This document shows, one piece after another, positions 36,955-49,800 of a stretch of DNA of 64,000 nucleotides (positions within the stretch are counted from its first letter, which is position 1; every line of letters begins with the position of its first letter). Source of the stretch: Protonemura montana (taxonomy: Eukaryota; Arthropoda; Insecta; Plecoptera; Nemouridae); assembly GCA_947568835.1 (NCBI GenBank), contig CANOQG010000006.1:620001-684000 (forward strand), written 5' to 3'. A program made the translations under genes and the position numbers. A model generated the notes under the pieces. That model made no database searches. It was not told the DNA's origin and was given only the letters and a program-made list of their open reading frames with translations.

Positions 36955-39912
36955 CATGTCCTGCCCCATTTCCTGCCCCATGTCCTGCCCTATGTCCTGT
37001 CCCATGTCCTGCCAAATGTCCTGCCCCATGTCCTGCTCCATGTCCTGCCCCATGTCCTGCCCCATGTCCCATGTCCTGCCCCATGTCCTGCCCCTGGTCC
37101 TGTCCCATTTCCTGCCCCATGTCCTGCCCCATGTCCTGCCCCATGTCCTGCCCCATGTCCTGCCCCATGTCCTGCCCCATGTCCTGCCCCATGTCTTGCC
37201 CCATGTCCCATGTCCTGCCCTAGGTCCTGCCCCATGTCCTGCCCCATGTCCTGCCCTATGTACTGTCCCATGTCCTGCCCCATGTCCTGCCCCATGTCCT
37301 GCTCCATGTCATCCCCCTGTCCTGCCTTATGTCCCATGTCCTGCCCTATGTCTTGCCCCATGTCCCATGTCCTGCCCCATGTCCTGCCCTATGTCCTGCC
37401 CCATGTCCTGCCCCCTGTCCTGTCCCATGTCCTGCCCCATGTCCTGCCCCATGTCCTGCTCCATGTCCTCCCCCTGTCCTGCCCCATGTCCCATGTCCCA
37501 TGTCCTGCCCCATGTCCTGCCCCATGTCCTGCTCCATGTCCTGCCCCATGTCCTGCCCCATGTCCCATGTCCTGCCCCATGTCTTGCCCCATGTCCCATG
37601 TCCTGCCCCATGTCCTGCCCCATGTCCTGCCCCATGTCCTGCCCTATGTCCTGTCGCATGTCCTGCCCCATGTCCTGCCCCATGTCCTGCTCCATGTCCT
37701 CCCCTTGTCCTGCCCCATGTCCCATGTCCTGCCCCATGTCCTGCCCCATGTCCTGCCCCATGTCCTGCCCTATGTCCTGTCCCATGTCCTGCCCCATGTC
37801 CTGCCCCATGTTCTTCTCCATGTCCTGCCCCATGTCCTGCCCCATGTCCCATGTCCTGCCCCATGTCCTGCCCCTTGTCCTGTCCCATTTCCTGCCCCAT
37901 GTCCTGCCCCATGTCCTGCCCAATGTCCTGCCCCATGTCCTGCCCCTTGTCCTGCCCCATGTCCTGCCCCATGTCCTGCCCCATGTCCTGTCCCATGTCC
38001 TGCCCCATGTAATTCCCCATGTCCTGCCCCATGTCCTCCCCCTGTCCTGCCCCATGTCCCATGTCCTGTCCCATGTCATGCCCCATGTCCTGCCCCATGT
38101 CCTGCCCCATGTCCTGCCCCATGTCCTGCCCTATGTCCTGTCCCATGTCCTGCCTCATGTCCTGCCCCATGTCCTGCTCCATGTCCTGCCCCATGTCCTG
38201 CCCCATGTCCCATGTCCTGCCCCATGTCCTGCCCCTTGTCCTGTCCCATTTCCTGCCCCATGTCCTGCCCCATGTCCTGCCCCATGTCCTTCCCCATGTC
38301 CTGCCCCATGTCCTGCCCCATGTCCTGCCCCATGTCTTGCCCCATGTCCCATGTCCTGCCCCATGTCCTGCCCCATGTCCTGCCCCATGTCCTGCCCTAT
38401 GTACTGTCCCATGTCCTGCCCCATGTCCTGCCCCATGTCCTGCTCCATGTCATCCCCCTGTCCTGCCCCATGTCCCATGTCCTGCCCCATGTCTTGCCCC
38501 ATGTCCCATGTCCTGCCCCATGTCCTGCCCCATGTCCTGCCCCATGTCCTGCCCCCTGTCCTGTCCCATGTCCTGCCCCATGTCCTGCCCCATGTCCTGC
38601 TCCATGTCCCCCCCCTGTCCTGCCCCATGTCCCATGTCCTGCCCCATGTCCTGCCCCATGTCCTGCTCCATGTCCTGCCCCATGTCCTGCCCCATGTCCC
38701 ATGTCCTGCCCCATGTCTTGCCCCATGTCCCATGTCCTGCCCCATGTCCTGCCCCATGTCCTGCCCCATGTCCTGCCCTATGTCCTGTCCCATGTCTTGC
38801 CCCATGTCCTGCCCCATGTCCTGCTCCATGTCCTCCCCCTGTCCTGCCCCATGTCCCATGTCCTGCCCCATGTCCTGCCCCATGTCCTGCCCCATGTCCT
38901 GCCCTATGTCCTGTCCCATGTCCTGCCCCATGTCCTGCCCCATGTTCTGCTCCATGTCCTGCCCCATGTCCTGCCCCATGTCCCATGTCCTGCCCCATGT
39001 CCTGCCCCTTGGCCTGTCCCATTTCCTGCCCCATGTCCTGCCCCATGTCCTGCCCCATGTCCTGCCCCATGTCCTGCCCCATGTCCTGCCCCATGTCCTG
39101 CCCCATGTCTTGCCCCATGTCCCATGTCCTGCCCCATGTCCTGCCCCATGTCCTGCCCCATGTCCTGCCCTATGTACTGTCCCATGTCCTGCCCCATGTC
39201 CTGCCCCATGTCCTGCTCCATGTCCTCCCCCTGTCCTGCCTATGTCCCATGTCCTGCCCCATGTCTTGCCCCATGTCCCATGTCCTGCCCCATGTCCTGC
39301 CCCATGTCCTGCCCCATGTCCTGCCCCCTGTCCTGTGCCTTGTCCTGCCCCATGTCCTGCCCCATGTCCTGCTCCATGTCCTCCCCCTGTCCTGCCCCAT
39401 GTCCCATGTCCCATGTCCTGCCCCATGTCCTGCCCCATGTCCTGCTCTATGTCCTGCCCCATGTCCTGCCCCATGTCCCATGTCCTGCCCCATGTCTTGC
39501 CCCATGTCCCATGTCCTGCCCCATGTCCTGCCCCATGTCCTGCCCCATGTCCTGCCCTATGTCCTGTCCCATGTCCTGCCCCATGTCCTGCCCCATGTCC
39601 TGCTCCATGTCCTCCCCCTGTCCTGCCCCATGTCCCATGTCCTGCCCCATGTCATGCCCCATGTTCTGCCCCATGTCCTCCCCCTGTCCTGCCCCATGTC
39701 CCATGTCCTGCCTCATGTCCTGCCCCATGTCCTGCCCTATGTCCTGCCCCATGTCCTGCCCCATGTCATGCCCCATGTCCTGCCCCATGTCCTCCCCCTG
39801 TCCTGCCCCGTGTCCCATGTCCTGCCTCATGTCCTGCCCCATGTCCTGCCCTATGTCCTGCCCCATGTCCTGCCCCATGTCCTGCCCCATGTCCTACTCT
39901 ATGTCCTGCCCA
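36385..39912 (+). repeat. 3.84-kb duplication, copy 1
   Basis: This segment pairs with about 40226-43777 at an offset of 3,841 bp, and 3,865 bp after a 24-bp (two-unit) gain near 43000 in copy 2. It includes the TAG variant near 37221 and an AATTCCCC variant near 38010 where sister copies have AATGCCCC. Its inner part is itself a copy of the 30.5-33 kb region (offset 6,193), and from about 39120 it switches to a copy of 29634 onward (offset 9,486). Confidence 0.8.
39649..39876 (+). repeat. 114-bp internal tandem duplication around ATGTCATGCCCC
   Basis: ATGTCATGCCCC occurs at 39649 and again at 39763, 114 bp apart. The two members differ by TTCTG against TCCTG, and by CCATGTCCC against CCGTGTCCC. 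The doubled state recurs near 43514, 45902 and 56364. A single copy is found near 1993, 10865, 24962, 27757, 30167 and 50497. The duplication therefore arose once and was multiplied by the later block duplications in the right half of the array. Confidence 0.8.
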
Positions 39913-40225
39913 ATGTACTGTCCCATGTCCTGCCCCATGTCCTGCCCCATGTCATGCCCCATGTCCTGCCCCATGTCCTCCCCCTGTCCTCCCCATGTCC
40001 CATGTCCTGTCCCATGTCATGCCCCATGTCCTGCCCCATGTCCTGCCCCATGTCCTGCCCTATGTCCTGTCCCATGTCCTGACCCATGTCCTGCCCCATG
40101 TCCTGCTCCATGTCCTGCCCCATGTCCTGCCCCATGTCCCATGTCCTGCCCCATGTCCTGCCCCATGTCCTGCCCCATGTCTTGCCCTATGTCTTGCCCC
40201 ATGTCCCAAGTCCTGCCCCTTGTCC
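39913..40225 (+). repeat. About 310-bp patch of 33.4-33.75 kb type
   Basis: At about 39913 the sequence switches within one unit from the CTCTATG context to CAATGTACTG. For about 310 bp it follows 33438-33750 at an offset of 6,475 bp, and then returns to the 36.4-kb type. It carries the CCTCCCCATGTCC and CCCAAGTCC markers of the source and a CTGACCC variant near 40080. It looks like a short conversion or insertion patch lying between the two members of the 3.84-kb pair. Confidence 0.7.
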
Positions 40226-43200
40226 TGCCCCATGTCCTGCCCCATGTCCTGCCCTATGTCCTATCCCATGTCCTGCCCCATGTCCTGCCCCATGTCCTGC
40301 TCCATGTCCTGCCCCATGTCCTGCCCCATGTCCCATGTCCTGCCCCATGTCCTGCCCCTTGTCCTGTCCCATTTCCTGCCCCATGTCCTGCCCCATGTCC
40401 TGCCCTATGTCCTGCCCCATGTCCTGCCCTATGTCCTGCCCCATGTCCTGCCCTATGTCCTGCCCAATGTCCTGCCCTATGTCCTGTCCCATGTCCTGCC
40501 CCATGTCCTGCCCCATGTCCTGTCCCATGTCATGTCCCATGTCCTGCTCCATGTCCTGCCCCACGTCCTGCCCCATGTCCTGCCCTATGTCCTGCCCCAT
40601 GTCCTGCCCCATGTCCTGCCCCATGTCCTGCCCCATGTCCTGCCCATGTCCTGCCCCATGTCCTGCCCCATGTCCTGCCCCATGTCCTGCCCCATGTCTT
40701 GCCCCATGTCCCATGTCCTGCCCCTTGTCCTGCCCCATGTCCTGCCCCATATCCTGCCCTATGTCCTGTCCCATGTCCTGCCCCATGTCCTGCCCCATGT
40801 CCTGCCCCATTTCCTGCCCCATGTCCTGCCCTATGTCCTGTCCCATGTCCTGCCCCATGTCCTGCCCCATGTCCTGCTCCATGTCCTGCCCCATGTCCTG
40901 CCCCATGTCCCATGTCCTGCCCCATGTCCTGCCCCTTGTCCTGTCCCATTTCCTGCCCCATGTCCTGCCCCATGTCCTGCCCCATGTCCTGCCCCATGTC
41001 CTGCCCCATGTCCTGCCCCAAGTCCTGCCCCATGTCTTGCCCCATGTCCCATGTCCTGCCCTAGGTCCTGCCCCATGTCCTGCCCCATGTCCTGCCCTAT
41101 GTACTGTCCCATGTCCTGCCCCATGTCCTGCCCCATGTCCTGCTCCATGTCATCCCCCTGTCCTGCCTTATGTCCCATGTCCTGCCCTATGTCTTGCCCC
41201 ATGTCCCATGTCCTGCCCCATGTCCTGCCCTGTGTCCTGCCCCATGTCCTGCCCCCTGTCCTGTCCCATGTCCTGCCCCATGTCCTGCCCCATGTCCTGC
41301 TCCATGTCCTCCCCCTGTCCTGCCCCATGTCCCATGTCCCATGTCCTGCCCCATGTCCTGCCCCATGTCCTGCTCCATGTCCTGCCCCATGTCCTGCCCC
41401 ATGTCCCATGTCCTGCCCCATGTCTTGCCCCATGTCCCATGTCCTGCCCCATGTCCTGCCCCATGTCCTGCCCCATGTCCTGCCCTATGTCCTGTCGCAT
41501 GTCCTGCCCCATGTCCTGCCCCATGTCCTGCTCCATGTCCTCCCCTTGTCCTGCCCCATGTCCCATGTCCTGCCCCATGTCCTGCCCCATGTCCTGCCCC
41601 ATGTCCTGCCCTATGTCCTGTCCCATGTCCTGCCCCATGTCCTGCCCCATGTTCTGCTCCATGTCCTGCCCCATGTCCTGCCCCATGTCCCATGTCCTGC
41701 CCAATGTCCTGCCCCTTGTCCTGTCCCATTTCCTGCCCCATGTCCTGCCCCATGTCCTGCCCAATGTCCTGCCCCATGTCCTGCCCCATGTCCTGCCCCA
41801 TGTCCTGCCCCATGTCCTGCCCCATGTCCTGTCCCATGTCCTGCCCCATGTAATGCCCCATGTCCTGCCCCATGTCCTCCCCCTGTCCTGCCCCATGTCC
41901 CATGTCCTGTCCCATGTCATGCCCCATGTCCTGCCCCATGTCCTGCCCCATGTCCTGCCCCATGTCCTGCCCTATGTCCTGTCCCATGTCCTGCCTCATG
42001 TCCTGCCCCATGTCCTGCTCCATGTCCTGCCCCATGTCCTGCCCCATGTCCCATGTCCTGCCCCATGTCCTGCCCCTTGTCCTGTCCCATTTCCTGCCCC
42101 ATGTCCTGCCCCATGTCCTGCCCCATGTCCTTCCCCATGTCCTGCCCCATGTCCAGCCCCATGTCCTGCCCCATGTCTTGCCCCATGTCCCATGTCCTGC
42201 CCCATGTCCTGCCCCATGTCCTGCCCCATGTCCTGCCCTATGTACTGTCCCATGTCCTGCCCCATGTCCTGCCCCATGTCCTGCTCCATGTCATCCCCCT
42301 GTCCTGCCCCATGTCCCATGTCCTGCCCCATGTCTTGCCCCATGTCCCATGTCCTGCCCCATGTCCTGCCCCATGTCCTGCCCCATGTCCTGCCCCCTGT
42401 CCTGTCCCATGTCCTGCCCCATGTCCTGCCCCATGTCCTGCTCCATGTCCCCCCCCTGTCCTGCCCCATGTCCCATGTCCTGCCCCATGTCCTGCCCCAT
42501 GTCCTGCTCCATGTCCTGCCCCATGTCCTGCCCCATGTCCCATGTCCTGCCCCATGTCTTGCCCCATGTCCCATGTCCTGCCCCATGTCCTGCCCCATGT
42601 CCTGCCCCATGTCCTGCCCTATGTCCTGTCCCATGTCTTGCCCCATGTCCTGCCCCATGTCCTGCTCCATGTCCTCCCCCTGTCCTGCCCCATGTCCCAT
42701 GTCCTGCCCCATGTCCTGCCCCATGTCCTGCCCCATGTCCTGCCCTATGTCCTGTCCCATGTCCTGCCCCATGTCCTGCCCCATGTTCTGCTCCATGTCC
42801 TGCCCCATGTCCTGCCCCATGTCCCATGTCCTGCCCCATGTCCTGCCCCTTGGCCTGTCCCATTTCCTGCCCCATGTCCTGCCCCATGTCCTGCCCCATG
42901 TCCTGCCCCATGTCCTGCCCCATGTCCTGCCCCATGTCCTGCCCCATGTCTTGCCCCATGTCCCATGTCCTGCCCCATGTCCTGCCCCATGTCCTGCCCC
43001 ATGTCCTGCCCCATGTCCTGCCCCATGTCCTGCCCTATGTACTGTCCCATGTCCTGCCCCATGTCCTGCCCCATGTCCTGCTCCATGTCCTCCCCCTGTC
43101 CTGCCTATGTCCCATGTCCTGCCCCATGTCTTGCCCCATGTCCCATGTCCTGCCCCATGTCCTGCCCCATGTCCTGCCCCATGTCCTGCCCCCTGTCCTG

Positions 43201-43777
43201 TGCCTTGTCCTGCCCCATGTCCTGCCCCATGTCCTGCTCCATGTCCTCCCCCTGTCCTGCCCCATGTCCCATGTCCCATGTCCTGCCCCATGTCCTGCCC
43301 CATGTCCTGCTCTATGTCCTGCCCCATGTCCTGCCCCATGTCCCATGTCCTGCCCCATGTCTTGCCCCATGTCCCATGTCCTGCCCCATGTCCTGCCCCA
43401 TGTCCTGCCCCATGTCCTGCCCTATGTCCTGTCCCATGTCCTGCCCCATGTCCTGCCCCATGTCCTGCTCCATGTCCTCCCCCTGTCCTGCCCCATGTCC
43501 CATGTCCTGCCCCATGTCATGCCCCATGTTCTGCCCCATGTCCTCCCCCTGTCCTGCCCCATGTCCCATGTCCTGCCTCATGTCCTGCCCCATGTCCTGC
43601 CCTATGTCCTGCCCCATGTCCTGCCCCATGTCATGCCCCATGTCCTGCCCCATGTCCTCCCCCTGTCCTGCCCCGTGTCCCATGTCCTGCCTCATGTCCT
43701 GCCCCATGTCCTGCCCTATGTCCTGCCCCATGTCCTGCCCCATGTCCTGCCCCATGTCCTACTCTATGTCCTGCCCT
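40226..43777 (+). repeat. 3.84-kb duplication, copy 2
   Basis: This is the second member of the pair with about 36385-39912. It carries TAG near 41061, TAA near 41850, the eight-C tract near 42450 and the doubled 114-bp sub-repeat near 43514. It has two extra plain units near 43000 compared with copy 1, and a CCAGCCCC variant near 42151. Its right part is also the first member of the 2,388-bp tandem pair. Confidence 0.8.
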
Positions 43778-44507
43778 ATGTCCTGCCCCATGTCCTGCCC
43801 TATGTCCTGCCCCATGTCCTGCCCTATGTCCTGTCCCATGTCCTGCCCCATGTCCTGCCCCATGTCCTGTCCCATGTCATGTCCCATGTCCTGCTCCATG
43901 TCCTGCCCCACGTCCTGCCCCATGTCCTGCCCTATGTCCTGCCCCATGTCCTGCCCCATGTCCTGCCCCATGTCCTGCCCCATGTCCTGCCCCATGTCCT
44001 GCCCCATGTCCTGCCCCATGTCCTGCCCCATGTCCTGCCCCATGTCTTGCCCCATGTCCCATGTCTTGCCCCTTGTCCTGCCCCATGTCCTGCCCCATAT
44101 CCTGCCCTATGTCCTGTCCCATGTCGTGCCCCATGTCCTGCCCCATGTCCTGCTCCATGTCCTCCCCCTGTCCTGCCCCATGTCCCATGTCCTGCCCAAT
44201 GTCCTGCCCCATGTCCTGCCCCATGTCCTGCCCTATGTCCTATCCCATGTCCTGCCCCATGTCCTGCCCCATGTCCTGCTCCATGTCCTGCCCCATGTCC
44301 TGCCCCATGTCCCATGTCCTGCCCCATGTCCTGCCCTTTGTCCTGTCCCATTTCCTGCCCCATGTCCTGCCCCATGTCCTGCCCCATGTCCTGCCCCATG
44401 TCCTGCCCCATGTCCTGCCCCATGTCCTGCCCCATGTCTTGCCCCATGTCCCATGTCCTGCCCCATGTCCTGCCCCATGTCCTGCACCATGTCCTGCCCA
44501 ATGTACT
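42120..44507 (+). repeat. 2,388-bp tandem duplication, copy 1
   Basis: The period of 2,388 bp equals 199 units. Markers such as TGTACTG (42240/44628), the eight-C tract (42450/44838), CTTGGCC (42850/45238), CTCTATG (43312/45700), the 114-bp double and CTGCCCTTTGTCC (44333/46721) repeat at constant distance. The junction near 44501-44510 shows as a hybrid unit, ATGTACTGCCCC, where other copies have TGTACTGTCCC. No difference was noticed in the long inner stretches compared. Confidence 0.85.
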
Positions 44508-46895
44508 GCCCCATGTCCTGCCCCATGTCCTGCCCCATGTCCTGCCCCATGTCCTGCCCCATGTCTTGCCCCATGTCCCATGTCCTGCCCCATGTCCTGC
44601 CCCATGTCCTGCCCCATGTCCTGCCCTATGTACTGTCCCATGTCCTGCCCCATGTCCTGCCCCATGTCCTGCTCCATGTCATCCCCCTGTCCTGCCCCAT
44701 GTCCCATGTCCTGCCCCATGTCTTGCCCCATGTCCCATGTCCTGCCCCATGTCCTGCCCCATGTCCTGCCCCATGTCCTGCCCCCTGTCCTGTCCCATGT
44801 CCTGCCCCATGTCCTGCCCCATGTCCTGCTCCATGTCCCCCCCCTGTCCTGCCCCATGTCCCATGTCCTGCCCCATGTCCTGCCCCATGTCCTGCTCCAT
44901 GTCCTGCCCCATGTCCTGCCCCATGTCCCATGTCCTGCCCCATGTCTTGCCCCATGTCCCATGTCCTGCCCCATGTCCTGCCCCATGTCCTGCCCCATGT
45001 CCTGCCCTATGTCCTGTCCCATGTCTTGCCCCATGTCCTGCCCCATGTCCTGCTCCATGTCCTCCCCCTGTCCTGCCCCATGTCCCATGTCCTGCCCCAT
45101 GTCCTGCCCCATGTCCTGCCCCATGTCCTGCCCTATGTCCTGTCCCATGTCCTGCCCCATGTCCTGCCCCATGTTCTGCTCCATGTCCTGCCCCATGTCC
45201 TGCCCCATGTCCCATGTCCTGCCCCATGTCCTGCCCCTTGGCCTGTCCCATTTCCTGCCCCATGTCCTGCCCCATGTCCTGCCCCATGTCCTGCCCCATG
45301 TCCTGCCCCATGTCCTGCCCCATGTCCTGCCCCATGTCTTGCCCCATGTCCCATGTCCTGCCCCATGTCCTGCCCCATGTCCTGCCCCATGTCCTGCCCC
45401 ATGTCCTGCCCCATGTCCTGCCCTATGTACTGTCCCATGTCCTGCCCCATGTCCTGCCCCATGTCCTGCTCCATGTCCTCCCCCTGTCCTGCCTATGTCC
45501 CATGTCCTGCCCCATGTCTTGCCCCATGTCCCATGTCCTGCCCCATGTCCTGCCCCATGTCCTGCCCCATGTCCTGCCCCCTGTCCTGTGCCTTGTCCTG
45601 CCCCATGTCCTGCCCCATGTCCTGCTCCATGTCCTCCCCCTGTCCTGCCCCATGTCCCATGTCCCATGTCCTGCCCCATGTCCTGCCCCATGTCCTGCTC
45701 TATGTCCTGCCCCATGTCCTGCCCCATGTCCCATGTCCTGCCCCATGTCTTGCCCCATGTCCCATGTCCTGCCCCATGTCCTGCCCCATGTCCTGCCCCA
45801 TGTCCTGCCCTATGTCCTGTCCCATGTCCTGCCCCATGTCCTGCCCCATGTCCTGCTCCATGTCCTCCCCCTGTCCTGCCCCATGTCCCATGTCCTGCCC
45901 CATGTCATGCCCCATGTTCTGCCCCATGTCCTCCCCCTGTCCTGCCCCATGTCCCATGTCCTGCCTCATGTCCTGCCCCATGTCCTGCCCTATGTCCTGC
46001 CCCATGTCCTGCCCCATGTCATGCCCCATGTCCTGCCCCATGTCCTCCCCCTGTCCTGCCCCGTGTCCCATGTCCTGCCTCATGTCCTGCCCCATGTCCT
46101 GCCCTATGTCCTGCCCCATGTCCTGCCCCATGTCCTGCCCCATGTCCTACTCTATGTCCTGCCCTATGTCCTGCCCCATGTCCTGCCCTATGTCCTGCCC
46201 CATGTCCTGCCCTATGTCCTGTCCCATGTCCTGCCCCATGTCCTGCCCCATGTCCTGTCCCATGTCATGTCCCATGTCCTGCTCCATGTCCTGCCCCACG
46301 TCCTGCCCCATGTCCTGCCCTATGTCCTGCCCCATGTCCTGCCCCATGTCCTGCCCCATGTCCTGCCCCATGTCCTGCCCCATGTCCTGCCCCATGTCCT
46401 GCCCCATGTCCTGCCCCATGTCCTGCCCCATGTCTTGCCCCATGTCCCATGTCTTGCCCCTTGTCCTGCCCCATGTCCTGCCCCATATCCTGCCCTATGT
46501 CCTGTCCCATGTCGTGCCCCATGTCCTGCCCCATGTCCTGCTCCATGTCCTCCCCCTGTCCTGCCCCATGTCCCATGTCCTGCCCAATGTCCTGCCCCAT
46601 GTCCTGCCCCATGTCCTGCCCTATGTCCTATCCCATGTCCTGCCCCATGTCCTGCCCCATGTCCTGCTCCATGTCCTGCCCCATGTCCTGCCCCATGTCC
46701 CATGTCCTGCCCCATGTCCTGCCCTTTGTCCTGTCCCATTTCCTGCCCCATGTCCTGCCCCATGTCCTGCCCCATGTCCTGCCCCATGTCCTGCCCCATG
46801 TCCTGCCCCATGTCCTGCCCCATGTCTTGCCCCATGTCCCATGTCCTGCCCCATGTCCTGCCCCATGTCCTGCACCATGTCCTGCCCAATGTACT
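44508..46895 (+). repeat. 2,388-bp tandem duplication, copy 2
   Basis: This is the direct repeat of 42120-44507. At its right end it keeps TGTACTGTCCC and continues into a copy of the 35.9-kb region, as copy 1 presumably did before the duplication. Its last 440 bp (from 46451) already match 35508 onward at an offset of 10,943 bp. Confidence 0.85.
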
Positions 46896-49800
46896 GTCCC
46901 ATGTCCTGCCCCATGTCCTGCCCCATGTCATGCCCCATGTCCTGCCCCATGTCCTCCCCCTGTCCTCCCCATGTCCCATGTCCTGTCCCATGTCATGCCC
47001 CATGTCCTGCCCCATGTCCTGCCCCATGTCCTGCCCTATGTCCTGTCCCATGTCCTGCCCCATGTCCTGCCCCATGTCCTGCTCCATGTCCTGCCCCATG
47101 TCCTGCCCCATGTCCCATGTCCTGCCCCATGTCCTGCCCCATGTCCTGCCCCATGTCTTGCCCTATGTCTTGCCCCATGTCCCAAGTCCTGCCCCTTGTC
47201 CTGCCCCATGTCCTGCCCCATATCCTGCCCTATGTCCTGTCCCATATCCTGCCCCATGTCCTGCCCCATGTCCTGATCCATGTCATCCCCCTGTCCTGCC
47301 CCATGTCCCATGTCCTGCCCCATGTCCTGCCCCATGTCCTGCCCCATGTCCTGCCCTATGTCCTGTCCCATGTCCTGCCCCATGTCCTGCCCCATGTCCT
47401 GCTCCATGTCCTGCCCCATGTCCTGCCCCATGTCCCATGTCCTGCCCCATGTCCTGCCCCTTGTCCTGTCCCATTTCCTGCCCCATGTCCTGCCCCATGT
47501 CCTGCCCTATGTCCTGCCCCATGTCCTGCCCTATGTCCTGCCCCATGTCCTGCCCTATGTCCTGCCCAATGTCCTGCCCTATGTCCTGTCCCATGTCCTG
47601 CCCCATGTCCTGCCCCATGTCCTGTCCCATGTCATGTCCCATGTCCTGCTCCATGTCCTGCCCCACGTCCTGCCCCATGTCCTGCCCTATGTCCTGCCCC
47701 ATGTCCTGCCCCATGTCCTGCCCCATGTCCTGCCCCATGTCCTGCCCATGTCCTGCCCCATGTCCTGCCCCATGTCCTGCCCCATGTCCTGCCCCATGTC
47801 TTGCCCCATGTCCCATGTCCTGCCCCTTGTCCTGCCCCATGTCCTGCCCCATATCCTGCCCTATGTCCTGTCCCATGTCCTGCCCCATGTCCTGCCCCAT
47901 GTCCTGCCCCATTTCCTGCCCCATGTCCTGCCCTATGTCCTGTCCCATGTCCTGCCCCATGTCCTGCCCCATGTCCTGCTCCATGTCCTGCCCCATGTCC
48001 TGCCCCATGTCCCATGTCCTGCCCCATGTCCTGCCCCTTGTCCTGTCCCATTTCCTGCCCCATGTCCTGCCCCATGTCCTGCCCCATGTCCTGCCCCATG
48101 TCCTGCCCCATGTCCTGCCCCATGTCCTGCCCCATGTCTTGCCCCATGTCCCATGTCCTGCCCTAGGTCCTGCCCCATGTCCTGCCCCATGTCCTGCCCT
48201 ATGTACTGTCCCATGTCCTGCCCCATGTCCTGCCCCATTTCCTGCTCCATGTCATCCCCCTGTCCTGCCTTATGTCCCATGTCCTGCCCTATGTCTTGCC
48301 CCATGTCCCATGTCCTGCCCCATGTCCTGCCCTATGTCCTGCCCCATGTCCTGCCCCCTGTCCTGTCCCATGTCCTGCCCCATGTCCTGCCCCATGTCCT
48401 GCTCCATGTCCTCCCCCTGTCCTGCCCCATGTCCCATGTCCCATGTCCTGCCCCATGTCCTGCCCCATGTCCTGCTCCATGTCCTGCCCCATGTCCTGCC
48501 CCATGTCCCATGTCCTGCCCCATGTCTTGCCCCATGTCCCATGTCCTGCCCCATGTCTTGCCCCATGTCCTGCCCCATGTCCTGCCCTATGTCCTGTCGC
48601 ATGTCCTGCCCCATGTCCTGCCCCATGTCCTGCTCCATGTCCTCCCCTTGTCCTGCCCCATGTCCCATGTCCTGCCCCATGTCCTGCCCCATGTCCTGCC
48701 CCATGTCCTGCCCTATGTCCTGTCCCATGTCCTGCCCCATGTCCTGCCCCATGTTCTGCTCCATGTCCTGCCCCATGTCCTGCCCTATGTCCCATGTCCT
48801 GCCCAATGTCCTGCCCCTTGTCCTGTCCCATTTCCTGCCCCATGTCCTGCCCCATGTCCTGCCCAATGTCCTGCCCCATGTCCTGCCCCATGTCCTGCCC
48901 CATGTCCTGCCCCATGTCCTGCCCCATGTCCTGTCCCATGTCCTGCCCCATGTAATGCCCCATGTCCTGCCCCATGTCCTCCCCCTGTCCTGCCCCATGT
49001 CCCATGTCCTGTCCCATGTCATGCCCCATGTCCTGCCCCATGTCCTGCCCCATGTCCTGCCCCATGTCCTGCCCTATGTCCTGTCCCATGTCCTGCCTCA
49101 TGTCCTGCCCCATGTCCTGCTCCATGTCCTGCCCCATGTCCTGCCCCATGTCCCATGTCCTGCCCCATGTCCTGCCCCTTGTCCTGTCCCATTTCCTGCC
49201 CCATGTCCTGCCCCATGTCCTGCCCCATGTCCTTCCCCATGTCCTGCCCCATGTCCTGCCCCATGTCCTGCCCCATGTCTTGCCCCATGTCCCATGTCCT
49301 GCCCCATGTCCTGCCCCATGTCCTGCCCCATGTCCTGCCCTATGTACTGTCCCATGTCCTGCCCCATGTCCTGCCCCATGTCCTGCTCCTTGTCATCCCC
49401 CTGTCCTGCCCCATGTCCCATGTCCTGCCCCATGTCTTGCCCCATGTCCCATGTCCTGCCCCATGTCCTGCCCCATGTCCTGCCCCATGTCCTGCCCCCT
49501 GTCCTGTCCCATGTCCTGCCCCATGTCCTGCCCCATGTCCTGCTCCATGTCCCCCCCCTGTCCTGCCCCATGTCCCATGTCCTGCCCCATGTCCTGCCCC
49601 ATGTCCTGCTCCATGTCCTGCCCCATGTCCTGCCCCATGTCCCATGTCCTGCCCCATGTCTTGCCCCATGTCCCATGTCCTGCCCCCTGTCCTGCCCCAT
49701 GTCCCATGTCCTGCCCCATGTCCTGCCCCATGTCCTGCCCCATGTCCTGCCCTATGTCCTGTCCCATGTCCTGCCCCATGTCCTGCCCCATGTTCTGCTC

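Noticed and set aside
31826-48166. 5,446-codon + strand reading frame and many other frames of hundreds to thousands of codons
   Set aside because: The frames exist because the 12-bp unit has no stop in any frame. All six frames are long at the same places, codon choice is fixed by the repeat, and frames end only at rare variant units. There is no domain, signal or intron evidence.
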